Assembly: GCF_017309385.1 (NCBI RefSeq)
Contig: NZ_JAFJMJ010000002.1
Location: 2,852,001-2,916,000, forward strand
Length of the DNA stretch: 64,000 nt
Reading direction: 5' to 3'
Source of the DNA: Amycolatopsis sp. 195334CR
GTDB lineage: Bacteria > Actinomycetota > Actinomycetes > Mycobacteriales > Pseudonocardiaceae
The translations under genes were made by a program, and so were the position numbers. The notes under the pieces are model-generated. The model had not been told where the DNA came from, ran no database searches, and saw only the letters and a program-made list of their open reading frames with translations. How positions within the stretch are numbered: position 1 is the stretch's first letter; each line of letters starts with the position of its first letter. Shown here one piece after another: positions 26,255 through 37,998 of this stretch.

Positions 26255-27328
26255 TCAGGACAGCGCGCATTCCGCGCCACGGGCCAGTTCGACGTCTTCG
26301 CGGGTGAACACGATGAGGGTCACCACCGCGGCATCCGGCGAGTTGAGGAAACGGTCGCCGTCTCCGTGGTCGTCGGCTGTGGTCACGCCTAGCACGCCCA
26401 GGCCGCGGATCACGTCGTGCACCACTTCCGGCTGGTATTCGGCTACGCCACCGGTGAAGACCAGCGCGTCCAGCCGGTCCAGGCTCATCGCCGCCGCGCC
26501 GATCTCCCGCCGGAGCCGGTGCAGGTAGACGTCGTAGGCCAGCTTCGCGTCCGGCTCCCCTGCCTCGCGGGCTGCCAGCACCTCGCGCAGATCGCCGGTG
26601 GTGCCGCTCATCCCGGCCAGGCCGGACCGGTGGACCAGCGCATCGGTCATCTCCGCCGGCGTCATCGGCCCGGTCTCCATCACGTACAGCAGCAATCCGG
26701 GGTCCACCGAACCCGACCGGGTGGCCATCGCGGGCCCCTCCAGCGGGGTGAAGCCCATGCTGGTGTCCACGCTCCGCCCGTCGCGCACCGCGGTGACCGA
26801 GACCCCGGCACCGAGGTGGCAGCACACCAGGCGAAGCTCGTCACCGCCGAGCAGTTCCGACGCGCGCCGCACGGTGTACTGATAGGACAGACCGTGGAAA
26901 CCGTAGCGCCGCAACCTTCCTTGCGACGTCCAGGCTTTCGGCAAGGCGTAGTGCGCGGCCGCCTCGGGCAAGCCGGTGTGGAAGGTGGTGTCGAAGCACG
27001 CCACCACCGGCAGGTCCGGGCGCAGCCCCCGCACGACGCGGACGACGTCGAGGGACAGCGGCTGGTGCAGTGGCGCCAGCGGGGTCAGCCGGTCGAGGTC
27101 GGCCAGCACGATATCGTCCACAATGGCCGGTGCGGTCCGGCCACCGCCGTGCACGAAGCGCACAGCCACCGCGTCCGGCTCGGGCCAGCGGCGCAACGCG
27201 TCGCCGACCATCCACGAGTCGGTGGCCGGGTCGGCCGTCTCCCAGGCCGCCCAGCCCTTGGCTACTCCATTGTGGACCATCGCGGCCTTGAGGCTGGACG
27301 ATCCGGGGTTCAGGGTCAGTACCCGCAT
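26255..27328 (-). CDS. ackA: Acetate kinase
   Basis: Acetate kinase interconverts acetyl phosphate plus ADP and acetate plus ATP. The 357-residue product shows LTLNPGSSSLKAA (phosphate loop), RFVHGGG, VACFDTTFHTGLP with the active-site Asp, YGFHGLSYQY, CCHLGAGVS and a C-terminal LDALVFTGGVAEYQPEV. It is somewhat shorter than the usual 380-400 residues. It starts two bases after the stop of the acyl-CoA synthetase, forming a tight pair. In this DevR-like cluster it would make ATP under oxygen limitation from acetyl phosphate, which the neighbouring phosphoketolase would have supplied before that gene decayed. Confidence 0.9.
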   Translation of the reverse strand: MRVLTLNPGSSSLKAAMVHNGVAKGWAAWETADPATDSWMVGDALRRWPEPDAVAVRFVHGGGRTAPAIVDDIVLADLDRLTPLAPLHQPLSLDVVRVVRGLRPDLPVVACFDTTFHTGLPEAAAHYALPKAWTSQGRLRRYGFHGLSYQYTVRRASELLGGDELRLVCCHLGAGVSVTAVRDGRSVDTSMGFTPLEGPAMATRSGSVDPGLLLYVMETGPMTPAEMTDALVHRSGLAGMSGTTGDLREVLAAREAGEPDAKLAYDVYLHRLRREIGAAAMSLDRLDALVFTGGVAEYQPEVVHDVIRGLGVLGVTTADDHGDGDRFLNSPDAAVVTLIVFTREDVELARGAECALS

Positions 27329-27330
27329 GG

Positions 27331-29982
27331 TCAGCTCCTCACCGCCCGCAGCAACGGGTCCGGCGCCCGCCGGGGTTCGATGCGGACCCGCACATCCAGC
27401 GCCAGGCAACGACTTCCCGACACGGTGACCGGGTTCAGGTCCAGTTCGGTGATTTCCGGGACCAGCGTGGCGAGCGCGCTGACCCGCAGCAGCACCTCGC
27501 GCACGCCCTCCCGGGCCAGGCCCGACGCCCACAGCGCTGTCGACGAGCGCAGGGAGTCCAGCAGCAGCCCGGCGTCGGTGTCGGTCAGCGAGGCCAGGCG
27601 CGCGGCCCGGTCGGCGACCAGGTCGGTGTCGACGCCGCCGAGCCCGAACACGACCAGCGGGCCGAACACCTCGTCCGACCGCACGCCGATCAGCAGTTCG
27701 CGGCCGGGCGGGATCATCGGCTGCAGGACCACCCCGCGCAGCGCGGCGCCGAAGCGTTCCCGCAGCAGGCGAAGCGCCGAGCACAGGCCGGCCAGGTCTT
27801 CGATGCCGGTGATCACCCCGCCCCCGGCGCTCTTGTGCAGCAGGCCGATGGCGTCCGCCTTGAGCACCGCCGGGCCGCCGACCTGGTCGAACTCCGCGAG
27901 CACCGCCTCGTCGGTGGTCGCGTACCTGGTGTCCACCAGTGGGATGCGGGCCAGCCGCAGCAGCCGTGCGGCCGCATCGGGCGGCAACCAGCCACCACCG
28001 GCCGCCAAAGCACCACGGACCAGGTCGCGCACGGCGTCGGCGTCGATGTCGTCGAAGTGGTGGACCTGACCTTCGGGGCGCCTGCGCCACGCAGCGTAAG
28101 CCGACAGCCTGCCCAGCACCGCGGCCGCGCCACCGGGGTCGTCGTAGCTCGCGGTCACCGCGCCCGCGTCCGGAGCGTTGAGCGGCGTGACCCGTTCGGC
28201 CTGACCGGGCCGCACGGCGAGCACCGGTTTGGCGGACTCGCGCACCACGACGGCCAGTCCGTCGGCCGGGTCGCTGACCGCGGTGGGCACGGTGATCGCG
28301 ATGACGGCGTCGATCCGGTCGTCGGCCAACACCGCCCGGAGGGCCTCGACGAAGATCCCCGGGGGCACGGCCGCGGTCGTGTCGAGCGGGTTGGCCACCC
28401 CCGCGCTGGCGGGCAGGAGCGCGCGGAGCCGCTGGACGGTGCCCGGGGACAGCTCCGGAACGGCCAGCGACCACCGTTCGCAGGCGTCCGCGGCCAGCAC
28501 CCCCGCGCCACCGGCGTTGCTCACCACCGCCACCCGCGAACCGGCGGGCAGCGGTTGCCAGGACAGCGCCGCGATCACTTCGAGAAGTTCCGCCACGGAG
28601 TCGACCGCGATCACGCCGGCCTGCTCGTAGAGCGCGTCACGGGTGACCGCGGGCGTGGCCGCCGCGGCGGTGTGCGACGCGGCTGCCGCCTGCGCGACGT
28701 CACCGGTGCCGCTGCGCACGGCCAGCAGCGGCTTCTCGCGCGCCAGCGTCCGGGCCAGGCTGCTGAACTTGGCCGGGTTCCCGAAGGACTCCAGGTAGAG
28801 CACGGCGATCCGGGTGGTCTCGTCGGCCAGCCACCACAGCAGGAGGTCGTTGCCGCTGACGTCGTACTTGTCGCCGGTCGAGACCAGGTTCGACAGCCCG
28901 AGGCCGAGCTGGGCCAGCCCGTCGGCGAGCGCGATGCCGACGCCACCGGACTGGGTGACCACGCCGACCTCGCCCACCGGAACCGGGTCGCGCAGGAAGG
29001 TCGCGTTGAGGAGGTGGCCCGGTTCGGTGGTCGCCACGCCGAGGCAGTTGGGCCCGACCATCCGCATGCCGTACCGGCGGACCGCGTCGAGCAACTCCCG
29101 GCCGGCCGCGGTTCCGGTCAGTCCGGCCGAGATGACCACCACGGCGCGCACACCGCGTTCGCCGCATTCGCGGACCACGTCGGCGCAGCGTTCCGCGGGC
29201 ACGCACAGCACAGCGAGTTCGGGCACCTCCGGCAGATCGCCGAGTGAAGCGGCACAGGGCACCCCGGCGATCCGGTCACCGGCTTTCGGGTTGATCGCGG
29301 TGAGCGTGCCGGCGAAGCCGCCGAGCACGTTGCGCAGGAGTTCGTGGCCCAGGGTGCCCGGACGCCGTCCCGCCCCGATCACCGCGACCGAGGACGGCCG
29401 GAGCACGGGCACCAGGCTCGCCGTGTCGGCCACCAGTTCCCGGTGCAGCACGGCGTCGGCGTAGCGGCCGTCGTCGGCCAGCGACAGCACGACGTCCCGC
29501 TCGGGGCCGCCGGGGCTGAACCGGACCGGCAGTCCGAGGCCGGTCAGCACCCGGATCACCGGCGTGTTCTCGGCGAGCACCTCGGCGACGAACCGCCGCA
29601 CACCCTGCTCCTTCGCCGCCGAGACCAGGTACTCCAGCAACAGGGTGGCGACCCCGTGTGCCTGGGCCGCGCCGTCGACGGCCAGCGCGATCTCCGCGTC
29701 ACCCGCCTCGGCCACGGCCTCGTAGTACGCGACCCCGATCAGCCGGCTGTCCCGGTAAGCGCCGATGGCGGTGTGCCGGGGACCGGGTTCGGCCGCGATC
29801 CGCGCGGCCAGCCGGTCGAGGTGCGCCGGTTCCGGCCCGAAGTACCGGAAGTACTTGTCCCGGGCGGACAACCGCCGGTGCAGGTCGAACACGTCGTCGG
29901 CGTCATTGGGGCTCAGCGGCCGGATGGTGATCACTTCGCCGTCGGCCAGCGGTGCCCGCACGCCGGTGTCCCACGTGGTCAT
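27331..29982 (-). CDS. GNAT acetyltransferase fused to ADP-forming acyl-CoA synthetase
   Basis: This 883-residue fusion starts with a GNAT domain (about 15-170; LLEYLVSAAKEQGVRRFVAEVL). A CoA-binding Rossmann domain follows (SVAVIGAGRRPGTLGHELLRN), then the two succinyl-CoA-ligase-like domains (VVTQSGGVG, VSTGDKYDVSGNDLL). A C-terminal ATP-grasp domain ends in ELDLNPV. The fusion is the Pat-like layout, in which protein acetylation and ADP-forming acetyl-CoA metabolism are linked. It would convert acetate to acetyl-CoA or the reverse with ATP gain. It is co-transcribed with ackA. A putative DevR box lies 89-103 bases upstream (30071-30085). Confidence 0.87.
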   Translation of the reverse strand: MTTWDTGVRAPLADGEVITIRPLSPNDADDVFDLHRRLSARDKYFRYFGPEPAHLDRLAARIAAEPGPRHTAIGAYRDSRLIGVAYYEAVAEAGDAEIALAVDGAAQAHGVATLLLEYLVSAAKEQGVRRFVAEVLAENTPVIRVLTGLGLPVRFSPGGPERDVVLSLADDGRYADAVLHRELVADTASLVPVLRPSSVAVIGAGRRPGTLGHELLRNVLGGFAGTLTAINPKAGDRIAGVPCAASLGDLPEVPELAVLCVPAERCADVVRECGERGVRAVVVISAGLTGTAAGRELLDAVRRYGMRMVGPNCLGVATTEPGHLLNATFLRDPVPVGEVGVVTQSGGVGIALADGLAQLGLGLSNLVSTGDKYDVSGNDLLLWWLADETTRIAVLYLESFGNPAKFSSLARTLAREKPLLAVRSGTGDVAQAAAASHTAAAATPAVTRDALYEQAGVIAVDSVAELLEVIAALSWQPLPAGSRVAVVSNAGGAGVLAADACERWSLAVPELSPGTVQRLRALLPASAGVANPLDTTAAVPPGIFVEALRAVLADDRIDAVIAITVPTAVSDPADGLAVVVRESAKPVLAVRPGQAERVTPLNAPDAGAVTASYDDPGGAAAVLGRLSAYAAWRRRPEGQVHHFDDIDADAVRDLVRGALAAGGGWLPPDAAARLLRLARIPLVDTRYATTDEAVLAEFDQVGGPAVLKADAIGLLHKSAGGGVITGIEDLAGLCSALRLLRERFGAALRGVVLQPMIPPGRELLIGVRSDEVFGPLVVFGLGGVDTDLVADRAARLASLTDTDAGLLLDSLRSSTALWASGLAREGVREVLLRVSALATLVPEITELDLNPVTVSGSRCLALDVRVRIEPRRAPDPLLRAVRS

Positions 29983-30070
29983 CTCAGCTCCTCGCGCCCT
30001 CGAACCGCGGTCGGCTCAAGGAGACCGCCCACCGGCGAACCGGCGCCGCAGGCCAACTGCTCGAACCGGG

Positions 30071-30085
30071 AGGACCTTGGTCACC
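30071..30085. promoter_or_regulatory. Putative DevR box upstream of acyl-CoA synthetase/ackA
   Basis: AGGACCTTGGTCACC contains the palindrome GACC-TT-GGTC and lies about 90 bases upstream of the synthetase start. It matches the motif shared by other units of the cluster (GGGACTTTGGTCACC-like). Confidence 0.55.
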
Positions 30086-30097
30086 GGTGCGACCGGC

Positions 30098-31894
<1,797 letters not shown>

Positions 31895-31979
31895 TTACGC
31901 CGACCGGCAGGCTGGCAGCACGCTCAATCGACATCAGCGGCCAGTCTGCCGCCCATTGCCGGTGAGGGGAAGAACGCTC

Positions 31980-32960
31980 ATGCAAGTGGCCTCGGTCGGG
32001 GGCCTGAGCACAAACCAGGTGGAATCGGTGCTGCAAGCCGCCATTCTCGCGCCCTCGACGCACAACACCCAGCCGTGGCTGTTCCGCTGCTCCCCGGCCG
32101 GCATCGACCTGCACGCCGACCTCAGCCGCGCACTGACCGCCACCGATCCCGACCGGCGCGAACTCCTGCTGTCGTGTGGTGCCGCCCTGTTCAACCTCCG
32201 GGCCGCCATCACCGCGCTCGGCGCGCACCCGGCGACCGTGCTGCTCCCCCGGCGCGAGGAACCCACCCTGCTGGCCAGTGTGCGGCCCCTCGCCGTCCAT
32301 TCGCCGGACGGCCGGATCACCCGGCTGGCCAAGGCCATTCCGCGCCGGCACACCAACCGGATGCCCTTCACCACCACGCCGGTGCCCGGACACGTGCTCG
32401 CCGCGCTGCGGCGTGCCGCCGAGGTCGAGCACGCCTGGATGCCGGTGCTCGACCAGAACCAGCGCGACCGGCTCCACCGGTTGGTGGAAAAGGCCCACCA
32501 GGTCCAGGTTTCGAACACCGCGTTCCTGGCCGAATGGCAGCAGTGGACGCACCGCCCGCGAGGATCACGGGACGGGGTGCCGCTCAGCGCCGCGGGCACG
32601 GTGTCCAACTCCGACTGGACGCTGCGGGACTTCGGCAGCACCGGTACGCGCCCTCCGGCGGGCCACGGTGAGCCACTCGTCGTGGTCATCGGCTCGTTCG
32701 GCGACTTGCCCGCCGACCGCCTGCGGACAGGCCAGGCCATGCAGCGGGTGCTGCTCACCGCCACCGCGGCCGGGCTGGATGCCTCGTTCATCTCCCAGCC
32801 CGTCGAGGTCCCGTCAGTACGCCGCGAACTGCAGAAACTACTGGGCGGCGGGCTGTGGCCGCAGATGGTGCTCCGCATCGGCTACGGCTCGCCGACCGCC
32901 TGGACCCCACGCCGCCCGCTGGCGGACGTGCTGCTCACCGGGCAGCACCTCAACGCCTAG
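31980..32960 (+). CDS. Acg-type nitroreductase-family protein
   Basis: This 326-residue protein belongs to the two-lobed nitroreductase family that includes Acg (Rv2032) of the mycobacterial dormancy regulon. Visible parts are AAILAPSTHNTQPWLF near the N-terminus, IPRRHTNRMPF and a C-terminal VLLTATAAGLDASFISQPVEVPSVR with MVLRIGYG. Acg proteins bind flavin, lack classic nitroreductase activity and may sequester FMN. ATG 31980 has a GGTGAGGGGA ribosome site. Two putative DevR boxes lie upstream, and a relative occurs at 40447-41373. Confidence 0.88.
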   Translation: MQVASVGGLSTNQVESVLQAAILAPSTHNTQPWLFRCSPAGIDLHADLSRALTATDPDRRELLLSCGAALFNLRAAITALGAHPATVLLPRREEPTLLASVRPLAVHSPDGRITRLAKAIPRRHTNRMPFTTTPVPGHVLAALRRAAEVEHAWMPVLDQNQRDRLHRLVEKAHQVQVSNTAFLAEWQQWTHRPRGSRDGVPLSAAGTVSNSDWTLRDFGSTGTRPPAGHGEPLVVVIGSFGDLPADRLRTGQAMQRVLLTATAAGLDASFISQPVEVPSVRRELQKLLGGGLWPQMVLRIGYGSPTAWTPRRPLADVLLTGQHLNA

Positions 32961-33004
32961 CTCAACGGCGTCACATCCCGGCTCGACCGGACGACTGATG
33001 AATC

Positions 33005-33307
33005 ATGACCGACACAACACCCCGGAAGTTCACCGACCTCGGCTTGACGACGCCGTCCGTCTGGAGCGAGACCATCGCCGTGCACGGAAGTCAGGAGCGC
33101 ATCCTGGCAACCGGCAGCCCGTCGGACGCGGCCAGGCAGATCGCACTGGAACAGCTCGGGGTCCTCCACTCGATCCGGCGCATCCTGATGTGGGTTCTGA
33201 TCATCATCCCCGCGCTCGCGATCGGACTCGCGATCGTCTTCGGCGCGATCTCCGCGTCCTCGGACAGCGGCTCGTACTCGACACGCTGCACGTCGATCTA
33301 CTGCTGA
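33005..33307 (+). CDS. Small single-span membrane protein
   Basis: The 100-residue product has a soluble N-terminal half with helical ASDAARQIALEQLGVLHSIRR-like sequence, one strong membrane segment (ILMWVLIIIPALAIGLAIVFGAI), and a short tail with two cysteines. It follows the nitroreductase gene by 44 bases and converges on devR with a ten-base gap. No family name can be assigned; similar small membrane proteins are frequent near stress genes of actinomycetes. Confidence 0.7.
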   Translation: MTDTTPRKFTDLGLTTPSVWSETIAVHGSQERILATGSPSDAARQIALEQLGVLHSIRRILMWVLIIIPALAIGLAIVFGAISASSDSGSYSTRCTSIYC

Positions 33308-33316
33308 AGCACCCGC

Positions 33317-33970
33317 TTAGTGCTCGGCGTCGCGCGCGGCGCCGCCGCGCAGTTCGGTGGCGAGTACCGCGGCCTGCGTCCGGCGCTGCAGGCCCAGCTT
33401 GGTCAGCAGCCGGGACACGTAGTTCTTGACCGTCTTCTCCGCCAGGAACATGCGCTCGGCGATCTCGCGATTGGTCAGCCCCTCGCCGATCAGCTCGAAC
33501 AGCGTCCGCTCCTGGTCGGTGAGCTGGGCCAGCGGGCCCTTCTTCTCCGCGCTCTCACGCAGCTTCGTCATCAGCGCCGCCGTCGCCCGCGCGTCCAGCA
33601 GCGAACGACCCGCACCGACCTCGCGGACCGCCGAGATCAGGTCCATGCCCTTGATGTCCTTGATCACGTACCCGCTGGCCCCGGCCATGATCGCGTCGAG
33701 CATCGCCTGCTCGTCGGTGTAGGAGGTGAGCATGAGGATGTTCAGCTCGGGCAGCTTCGACCGCAGCTCACGCGCGAGTTCCACCCCGTTGCCGTCGGGC
33801 AGCCGGACGTCGAGCACCGCCACGTCCGGGCGCAGCGCCGGGATCCGGGCCAGCGCCTCGGAAACGTTCCCGCCCTGCCCGATGACCTCGAGATCGTCCT
33901 CTTCGTTGAGCATGTCGGCGACACCACGCCGGACCACCTCGTGGTCATCCACCAAGAACACCCGGAGCAT
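33317..33970 (-). CDS. devR: DevR/DosR-like NarL-family response regulator
   Basis: The 217-residue regulator has a receiver domain with acidic pair DD8-9, phospho-acceptor Asp54 in [13 protein letters not shown], Thr in MLTSYTD and Lys in YVIKDIKG. A LuxR-type HTH follows, [43 protein letters not shown]. The recognition helix and C-terminal sequence follow mycobacterial DosR almost word for word, including Asp54. It should activate hypoxia and NO genes on phosphorylation by the DevS-like kinase at 30098-31837. A putative box (34023-34037) lies about 53 bases upstream, suggesting autoregulation. Confidence 0.93.
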   Translation of the reverse strand: MLRVFLVDDHEVVRRGVADMLNEEDDLEVIGQGGNVSEALARIPALRPDVAVLDVRLPDGNGVELARELRSKLPELNILMLTSYTDEQAMLDAIMAGASGYVIKDIKGMDLISAVREVGAGRSLLDARATAALMTKLRESAEKKGPLAQLTDQERTLFELIGEGLTNREIAERMFLAEKTVKNYVSRLLTKLGLQRRTQAAVLATELRGGAARDAEH

Positions 33971-34022
33971 GCCGCTCTCCTTCCGATGATGAGCAGCCTA
34001 CGACGGGTCACGCCGTCCAGAC

Positions 34023-34037
34023 GATGACCAAAGTCCC
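34023..34037. promoter_or_regulatory. Putative DevR box upstream of devR
   Basis: On the minus strand the site reads GGGACTTTGGTCATC, the best single match in the window to the mycobacterial half-site GGGACTTT followed by a degenerate inverse half. It lies 53-67 bases before the devR start. A weaker copy (AAGGACTACCTCCGAAC) follows at 34040-34058. Confidence 0.6.
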
Positions 34038-34135
34038 TGGTTCGGAGGTAGTCCTTCCTTCGATTGTCAGCACTCGGGCAGGCCGTCGTCCTCGAAGAAA
34101 GCCCAGCCCGGTCGCGGAAGCGTGAAGTTCACGCC

Positions 34136-35848
34136 TCAGTCCGCCCACTTCCAATGGCGGATTTCGGGGAGGTCCTCGCCGTGTTCGCGGATCCAGTGGT
34201 GGTGGCGCTGCCGCGCCTCGCTCATGCGCTGCCGCAGGCCGCCGGCGGTGGTGGCCAGGCCGGGAACCCGGTCGATCACGTCGATGACCAGCTGGAAGCG
34301 GTCCATGTGGTTGAGCACCAGCATGTCGAACGGCGTTGTGGTCGTGCCGAGTTCGCGTCCGGTGGGAAGTAGACCCGCACGACTTCGGCGCTCTTGCTCG
34401 CCACGTGGTCGACGAAGCCGGGGTCCTGGTGGGAGAAACCGTTGTGGTCCTGTCGCCAGACATGCGACGTGAGCAGGTAGTTCAGCGAGGCAACCGGGCG
34501 CCGCCATGGGATCTCGCGGTGCACCTTCAGCCACTTGATGTGCTGGTTCACGATCGAATCCACGATGTGCACGAAGGCCTCGTAGCAGGAGACCTGCCCG
34601 TGCCTGCCCGAGAGCAGGTAGCCCTCCAGCCAGCCCTGGCACAGGTGCTCGGACAGCACCTCCAGCACCCGCCCGTCCGCGGCCAGGTTCTCGTCGACCG
34701 GTTCGATCGCGCCCTGCCACTGCTTCGCCGTCACCTCGTACACGGCGTCGAGCCGGTTGGAGGCCGTCTCGTCCGGGCCGAAGAGGCGGAAGTTGGCCCG
34801 GCTCGCGTTCACGGCGAACACGTCGCGCAGGTACTTGCCCAGCGCCCGCGTCGGCGAGGTGAGCTGCGTGCCCGGTTCCGGCACCGGCACCCCATGGGAA
34901 TCCGGCAAGGGCAGGGCAAGTGGCCGCAGGATCCGCCCGCCGTTCGCGTGCGGGCTCGCGCCCATTCGCCGGTCCCCCGCCGGGATCAGCGCGGTCACCT
35001 CGGCGACCGGCACGCCGGTCGCGTCGAACAACTCCTCCGGCCGGTACGAACGCAGCCAGGATTCCAGCTGCGCCAGCCGGTCCGGGTTATCCCGCACGTC
35101 GTGCAGCGGGACCTGGTGCGAACGCCAGGTCCCCTCCACCGGCAGGCCGTCCACTTCGGACGGTCCGGTCCAGCCCTTCGGCGGGCGGGATGCGCGACAG
35201 CACCGTCGGGTTGGCGATCTTGTAGCCGTTGAGGTGCAGGATCGGCAACACCCGGCCGTCTCGCTGGGGATCGGGGAACTTGTTGGCGTGCCAACTCGTG
35301 GCCAGCGGCCCGGTCTCGGCCTCACCGTCGCCGATGACGCAGGCGACGACCAAGCCGGGATTGTCGAACGCGGCACCGAACGCGTGCGCGAGAGAGTAGC
35401 CGCGTTCACCGCCCTCGTGGATCGACCCCGGCACCTGCGGCGCGACGTGGCTCGGCACCCCACCGGGAAAGGAGAACTGCCGGAACAGGGTGCGCATGCC
35501 CGCGGCGTCGCGGGTGACTTCGGGCCAGGCTTCGGTGTAGCTGCCTTCCAGCCAGGTGTTGGCCAGCAGCGCGGGCCCGCCGTGGCCGGGACCGGTGACA
35601 AAGAGGGCCTCGAAACCGTGCGTCACAATCGCCCGGTTCAGGTGGGCGTAGACGAAGTTCAGCCCCGGCGACGTGCCCCAGTGCCCGAGCAGTCGCGGCT
35701 TGACGTGCTCCCGCTGGAGCGGCTGGGTCAGCAGCGGGTTGTCCATCAGGTATATCTGTCCCGCGGACAGGTAGTTGGCCGCTCGCCAGAGCGCGTGCAC
35801 CTGTCTGAGTTCGGCAGGGCTGAGCACCCCGGCGTGGACCGCGGTCAC
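34136..35848 (-). pseudogene. xfp: Phosphoketolase, broken by two internal deletions
   Basis: Xylulose-5-phosphate/fructose-6-phosphate phosphoketolase makes acetyl phosphate. Pieces of a roughly 790-residue enzyme are present in three frames. The first runs from GTG 35848 ([52 protein letters not shown]). The second starts with [17 protein letters not shown] and ends at [11 protein letters not shown]. The third is [15 protein letters not shown] to the end HWKWAD. Near 35178-35195 roughly 60 codons are missing, and near 34350-34356 more than 100. Each deletion also shifts the frame. The GTG overlaps the upstream USP stop (GTGA). The gene cannot be functional, which leaves ackA without its local acetyl-phosphate source. 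Confidence 0.9.
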
Positions 35849-36732
35849 TTCGCCTTCTCCGGGCGCACCACGAGCACCGGGCACTGCGCGTGCTGGATCA
35901 GGGCCTGGCTGGTCGAGCCGAGCAGCATTCCGGTGAACCCGCCGCGCCCGCGGCTGCCCACGACCAGCAGCTGTGCCTGCTCGGAGTGCGCCAGCAGGGC
36001 GTGCCGAGGCCGGTCGCGGAGCAGTTCCCGGCGGATCTCCACGGTCGGGTACTTCTCCTGCCACCCGGCCAGGCGCTGGGCGAGCAGCCGCTCCTCCTCG
36101 TCCCGGATCGCCTCCCACGGCGAGGGCAGCCGCGAAGCGCCGTAAAAGTCGTCGTAGGTGACGTCGCTCCACGCGTGCAGCGCCACCAGTGGCGCGTCCC
36201 GCAGCGACGCCTCTTCGAACGCGGCGGCCAGCGCCTGCTCACTGTTCGGGCTGCCGTCGATGCCGACCACGACCGGTCCGGACACCGGCAGCTCACCACC
36301 TTCCCGCGGCCGCACCACCACCGCCGGGCAGTGCGCGTGGCTGGCCACGGTGGCCGCCGTGGCACCGACGAGCATGCCGGTGAACGCACTGCGGCCACTG
36401 CGCCCCACCACCACCATGCGGGCCTCGCGGGACAGGTCGATCAGCAGCGGAACCGGCGGCTCGGTCGGCATCTCGGTGTAGACACTGAGCTCCCCGACCA
36501 CCTCACGCGCGGTTTCCTCGGCGTCGGCGAGCAGCTGGTCCCCGGCTTCCCGGAGCGAGTCGACCAGCTTGGACGGCATCGCCAGCCCGCCCCCGTAGTA
36601 GAGCTCGGCGACCCGCAAGCCGTGCACGATGTGCAGGCCGAAGTGCCGGCGCCCGGCTTCCTGGGCGGCCCAGCGCACCGCGGCGGCCGACCCGGCGGAG
36701 CCGTCCACCCCGACGACGATCTTGTTCTCCAT
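35845..36732 (-). CDS. Universal stress protein, tandem UspA domains
   Basis: The 295-residue protein contains two UspA domains. Each starts with a V-G-V/I-D-G-S motif ([22 protein letters not shown]) and ends with the ATP-binding glycine loop ([44 protein letters not shown]) and CPVLVVRP. Tandem USPs of this length are a hallmark of the mycobacterial DosR regulon and bind ATP. It starts at ATG 36732, sharing one base with the stop of the CBS-BON gene upstream. It is part of the operon 38903 to 34136. Confidence 0.92.
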   Translation of the reverse strand: MENKIVVGVDGSAGSAAAVRWAAQEAGRRHFGLHIVHGLRVAELYYGGGLAMPSKLVDSLREAGDQLLADAEETAREVVGELSVYTEMPTEPPVPLLIDLSREARMVVVGRSGRSAFTGMLVGATAATVASHAHCPAVVVRPREGGELPVSGPVVVGIDGSPNSEQALAAAFEEASLRDAPLVALHAWSDVTYDDFYGASRLPSPWEAIRDEEERLLAQRLAGWQEKYPTVEIRRELLRDRPRHALLAHSEQAQLLVVGSRGRGGFTGMLLGSTSQALIQHAQCPVLVVRPEKAK

Positions 36733-37343
36733 CAGACAAGCCCTTCTGTGGTTTCGGAAACGGTGCGCGCGTCGAGCACGCCGGGCACGGCCTGGGCGAG
36801 CAGGGTGGCCACGTGGCGGTCGGTCTCGCTGTCGTAGGCGTCGACGATGTGGACGACGCCGTCGTGGACTTCGACCCGCCAGCGGCCGGGGCCGCCGTAG
36901 ATCTCGAGGTGGTGCCGGACGTCGGCGGCGATGTCGGCGTCGCTGCGGGCCAGCGCGCGCACCACGTCCCGCCGGGTGACGATGCCGACCACGGTGGCAC
37001 CGTCCACAATGGGCATCGCCCGGATGCGGTCGTCGAGCAGCGCCCGGCACAGGTCGGCCACATCCGTGCCGCCGCCCATCGCCACCGCCGGCGAGGTCAT
37101 CAGCGAACCCACATCGAGATCGGGCACCGGGTGCGGCGTCTCGTGGTGGCGGTACCGGACGTCGCGGGGTACGCGGTCGCGGATCAGGTCGGCTTCGGTG
37201 ACGATGCCGATCAGGCGGTCGTCCTCGTCGAGCACGGGCAACGCGGTGAAACCGTGCTCGGCCAGCAGCGAAGCGGCTTCCTTGGCCGAGGTCGACGGCC
37301 GCACGGTGATCACCGGCGAGGTCATCAGCTCACGGGCGCGCAT
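36732..37343 (-). CDS. CBS-pair plus BON domain protein
   Basis: This 203-residue protein has two CBS domains (ARELMTSPVITVRPSTSAKEAASLLAEHGFTALPVLD.. and SLMTSPAVAMGGGTDVADLC..AMPIVDGATVVGIVTRRDVV). A BON domain follows (WRVEVHDGVVHIVDAYDSETDRHVATLLAQAVPGV). CBS pairs bind adenosine nucleotides and so may sense energy charge; BON domains bind lipids or membranes. Similar proteins (Rv2626c-like in part) belong to dormancy regulons. The start overlaps the end of the neighbouring CBS gene by 14 bases. Confidence 0.88.
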   Translation of the reverse strand: MRARELMTSPVITVRPSTSAKEAASLLAEHGFTALPVLDEDDRLIGIVTEADLIRDRVPRDVRYRHHETPHPVPDLDVGSLMTSPAVAMGGGTDVADLCRALLDDRIRAMPIVDGATVVGIVTRRDVVRALARSDADIAADVRHHLEIYGGPGRWRVEVHDGVVHIVDAYDSETDRHVATLLAQAVPGVLDARTVSETTEGLV

Positions 37344-37998
37344 CGGTGGCCACCTCCGCCGGAGCGTCCTGCCAGACGTAGTCGAGCCGGTTGTCCACCG
37401 CGACCACGCCCCGCACCTGCCCGATCCGCCTGCCGACCGGCGCGACCTCGCTACGGCGCTCGACGCGGCCCACCACGGTGACCACGCCGCTCTCGACGAG
37501 CACCCGCACGCGGTCCGGGCCGAGCGAGAACTCCTGCCACAGCACGGTGTTCTCGATCTCGTGCCGGATCTCCGCGTCGTCCCTGGCGAACACGCTGATC
37601 AGGTCGTGCCGGGCCAGCACGCCGACCGGCTTGCCGTCGCGGACCACGAACAACCGCCGGACCCCGGTTTCGGCGAACCGCGCCGCCGCGGTGGTCAGCG
37701 AGTCCTCGGCATCCACGCACAGGGCGGGCGCGGTCATCAGCTCGGCCGCGGTCCTGGCCGCCGCCTTGCGCCGCTCCAGGCGGTACCGCAGCCGGTGCCG
37801 CCGCTTGAGGCACACGCGGTAGTGCGCCAGCAGATCCGCCTCCGAAACCACGCCGGCCAGCGCGCCGTCGGCGTCGGTCACGCCGACGGCGCTGATCCGC
37901 CGGGTGGCCATGTGCTCCGCGATTTCCTTGAACGTAGCCGACAATCCCACGGTGACCGGGTCTGCGGTCATCACCGAGGCGACCGTGCTCAGGTTCAT
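37330..37998 (-). CDS. CBS-pair plus BON domain protein
   Basis: The 222-residue product has a CBS pair interrupted by a basic loop. VASVMTADPVTVGLSATFKEIAEHM..ISAVGVTDADGALAGVVSEADLL is followed by KRRHRLRYRLERRK, then AAELMTAPALCVDAEDSLTTAAARF..RLFVVRDGKPVGVLARHDLI. A BON domain ends the protein (VRVLVESGVVTVVGRVERRSEVAPVGRRIGQVRGVVAVDNRL). It starts at ATG 37998 overlapping the USP stop (ATGA). It should sense adenylates at the membrane, but the partner is unknown. Confidence 0.87.
   Translation of the reverse strand: MNLSTVASVMTADPVTVGLSATFKEIAEHMATRRISAVGVTDADGALAGVVSEADLLAHYRVCLKRRHRLRYRLERRKAAARTAAELMTAPALCVDAEDSLTTAAARFAETGVRRLFVVRDGKPVGVLARHDLISVFARDDAEIRHEIENTVLWQEFSLGPDRVRVLVESGVVTVVGRVERRSEVAPVGRRIGQVRGVVAVDNRLDYVWQDAPAEVATDARP

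Noticed and set aside
27329..28474. Long frame upstream of acetate kinase (739 codons total)
   Set aside because: This part is an out-of-frame shadow of the acyl-CoA synthetase; the kinase starts at ATG 27328.
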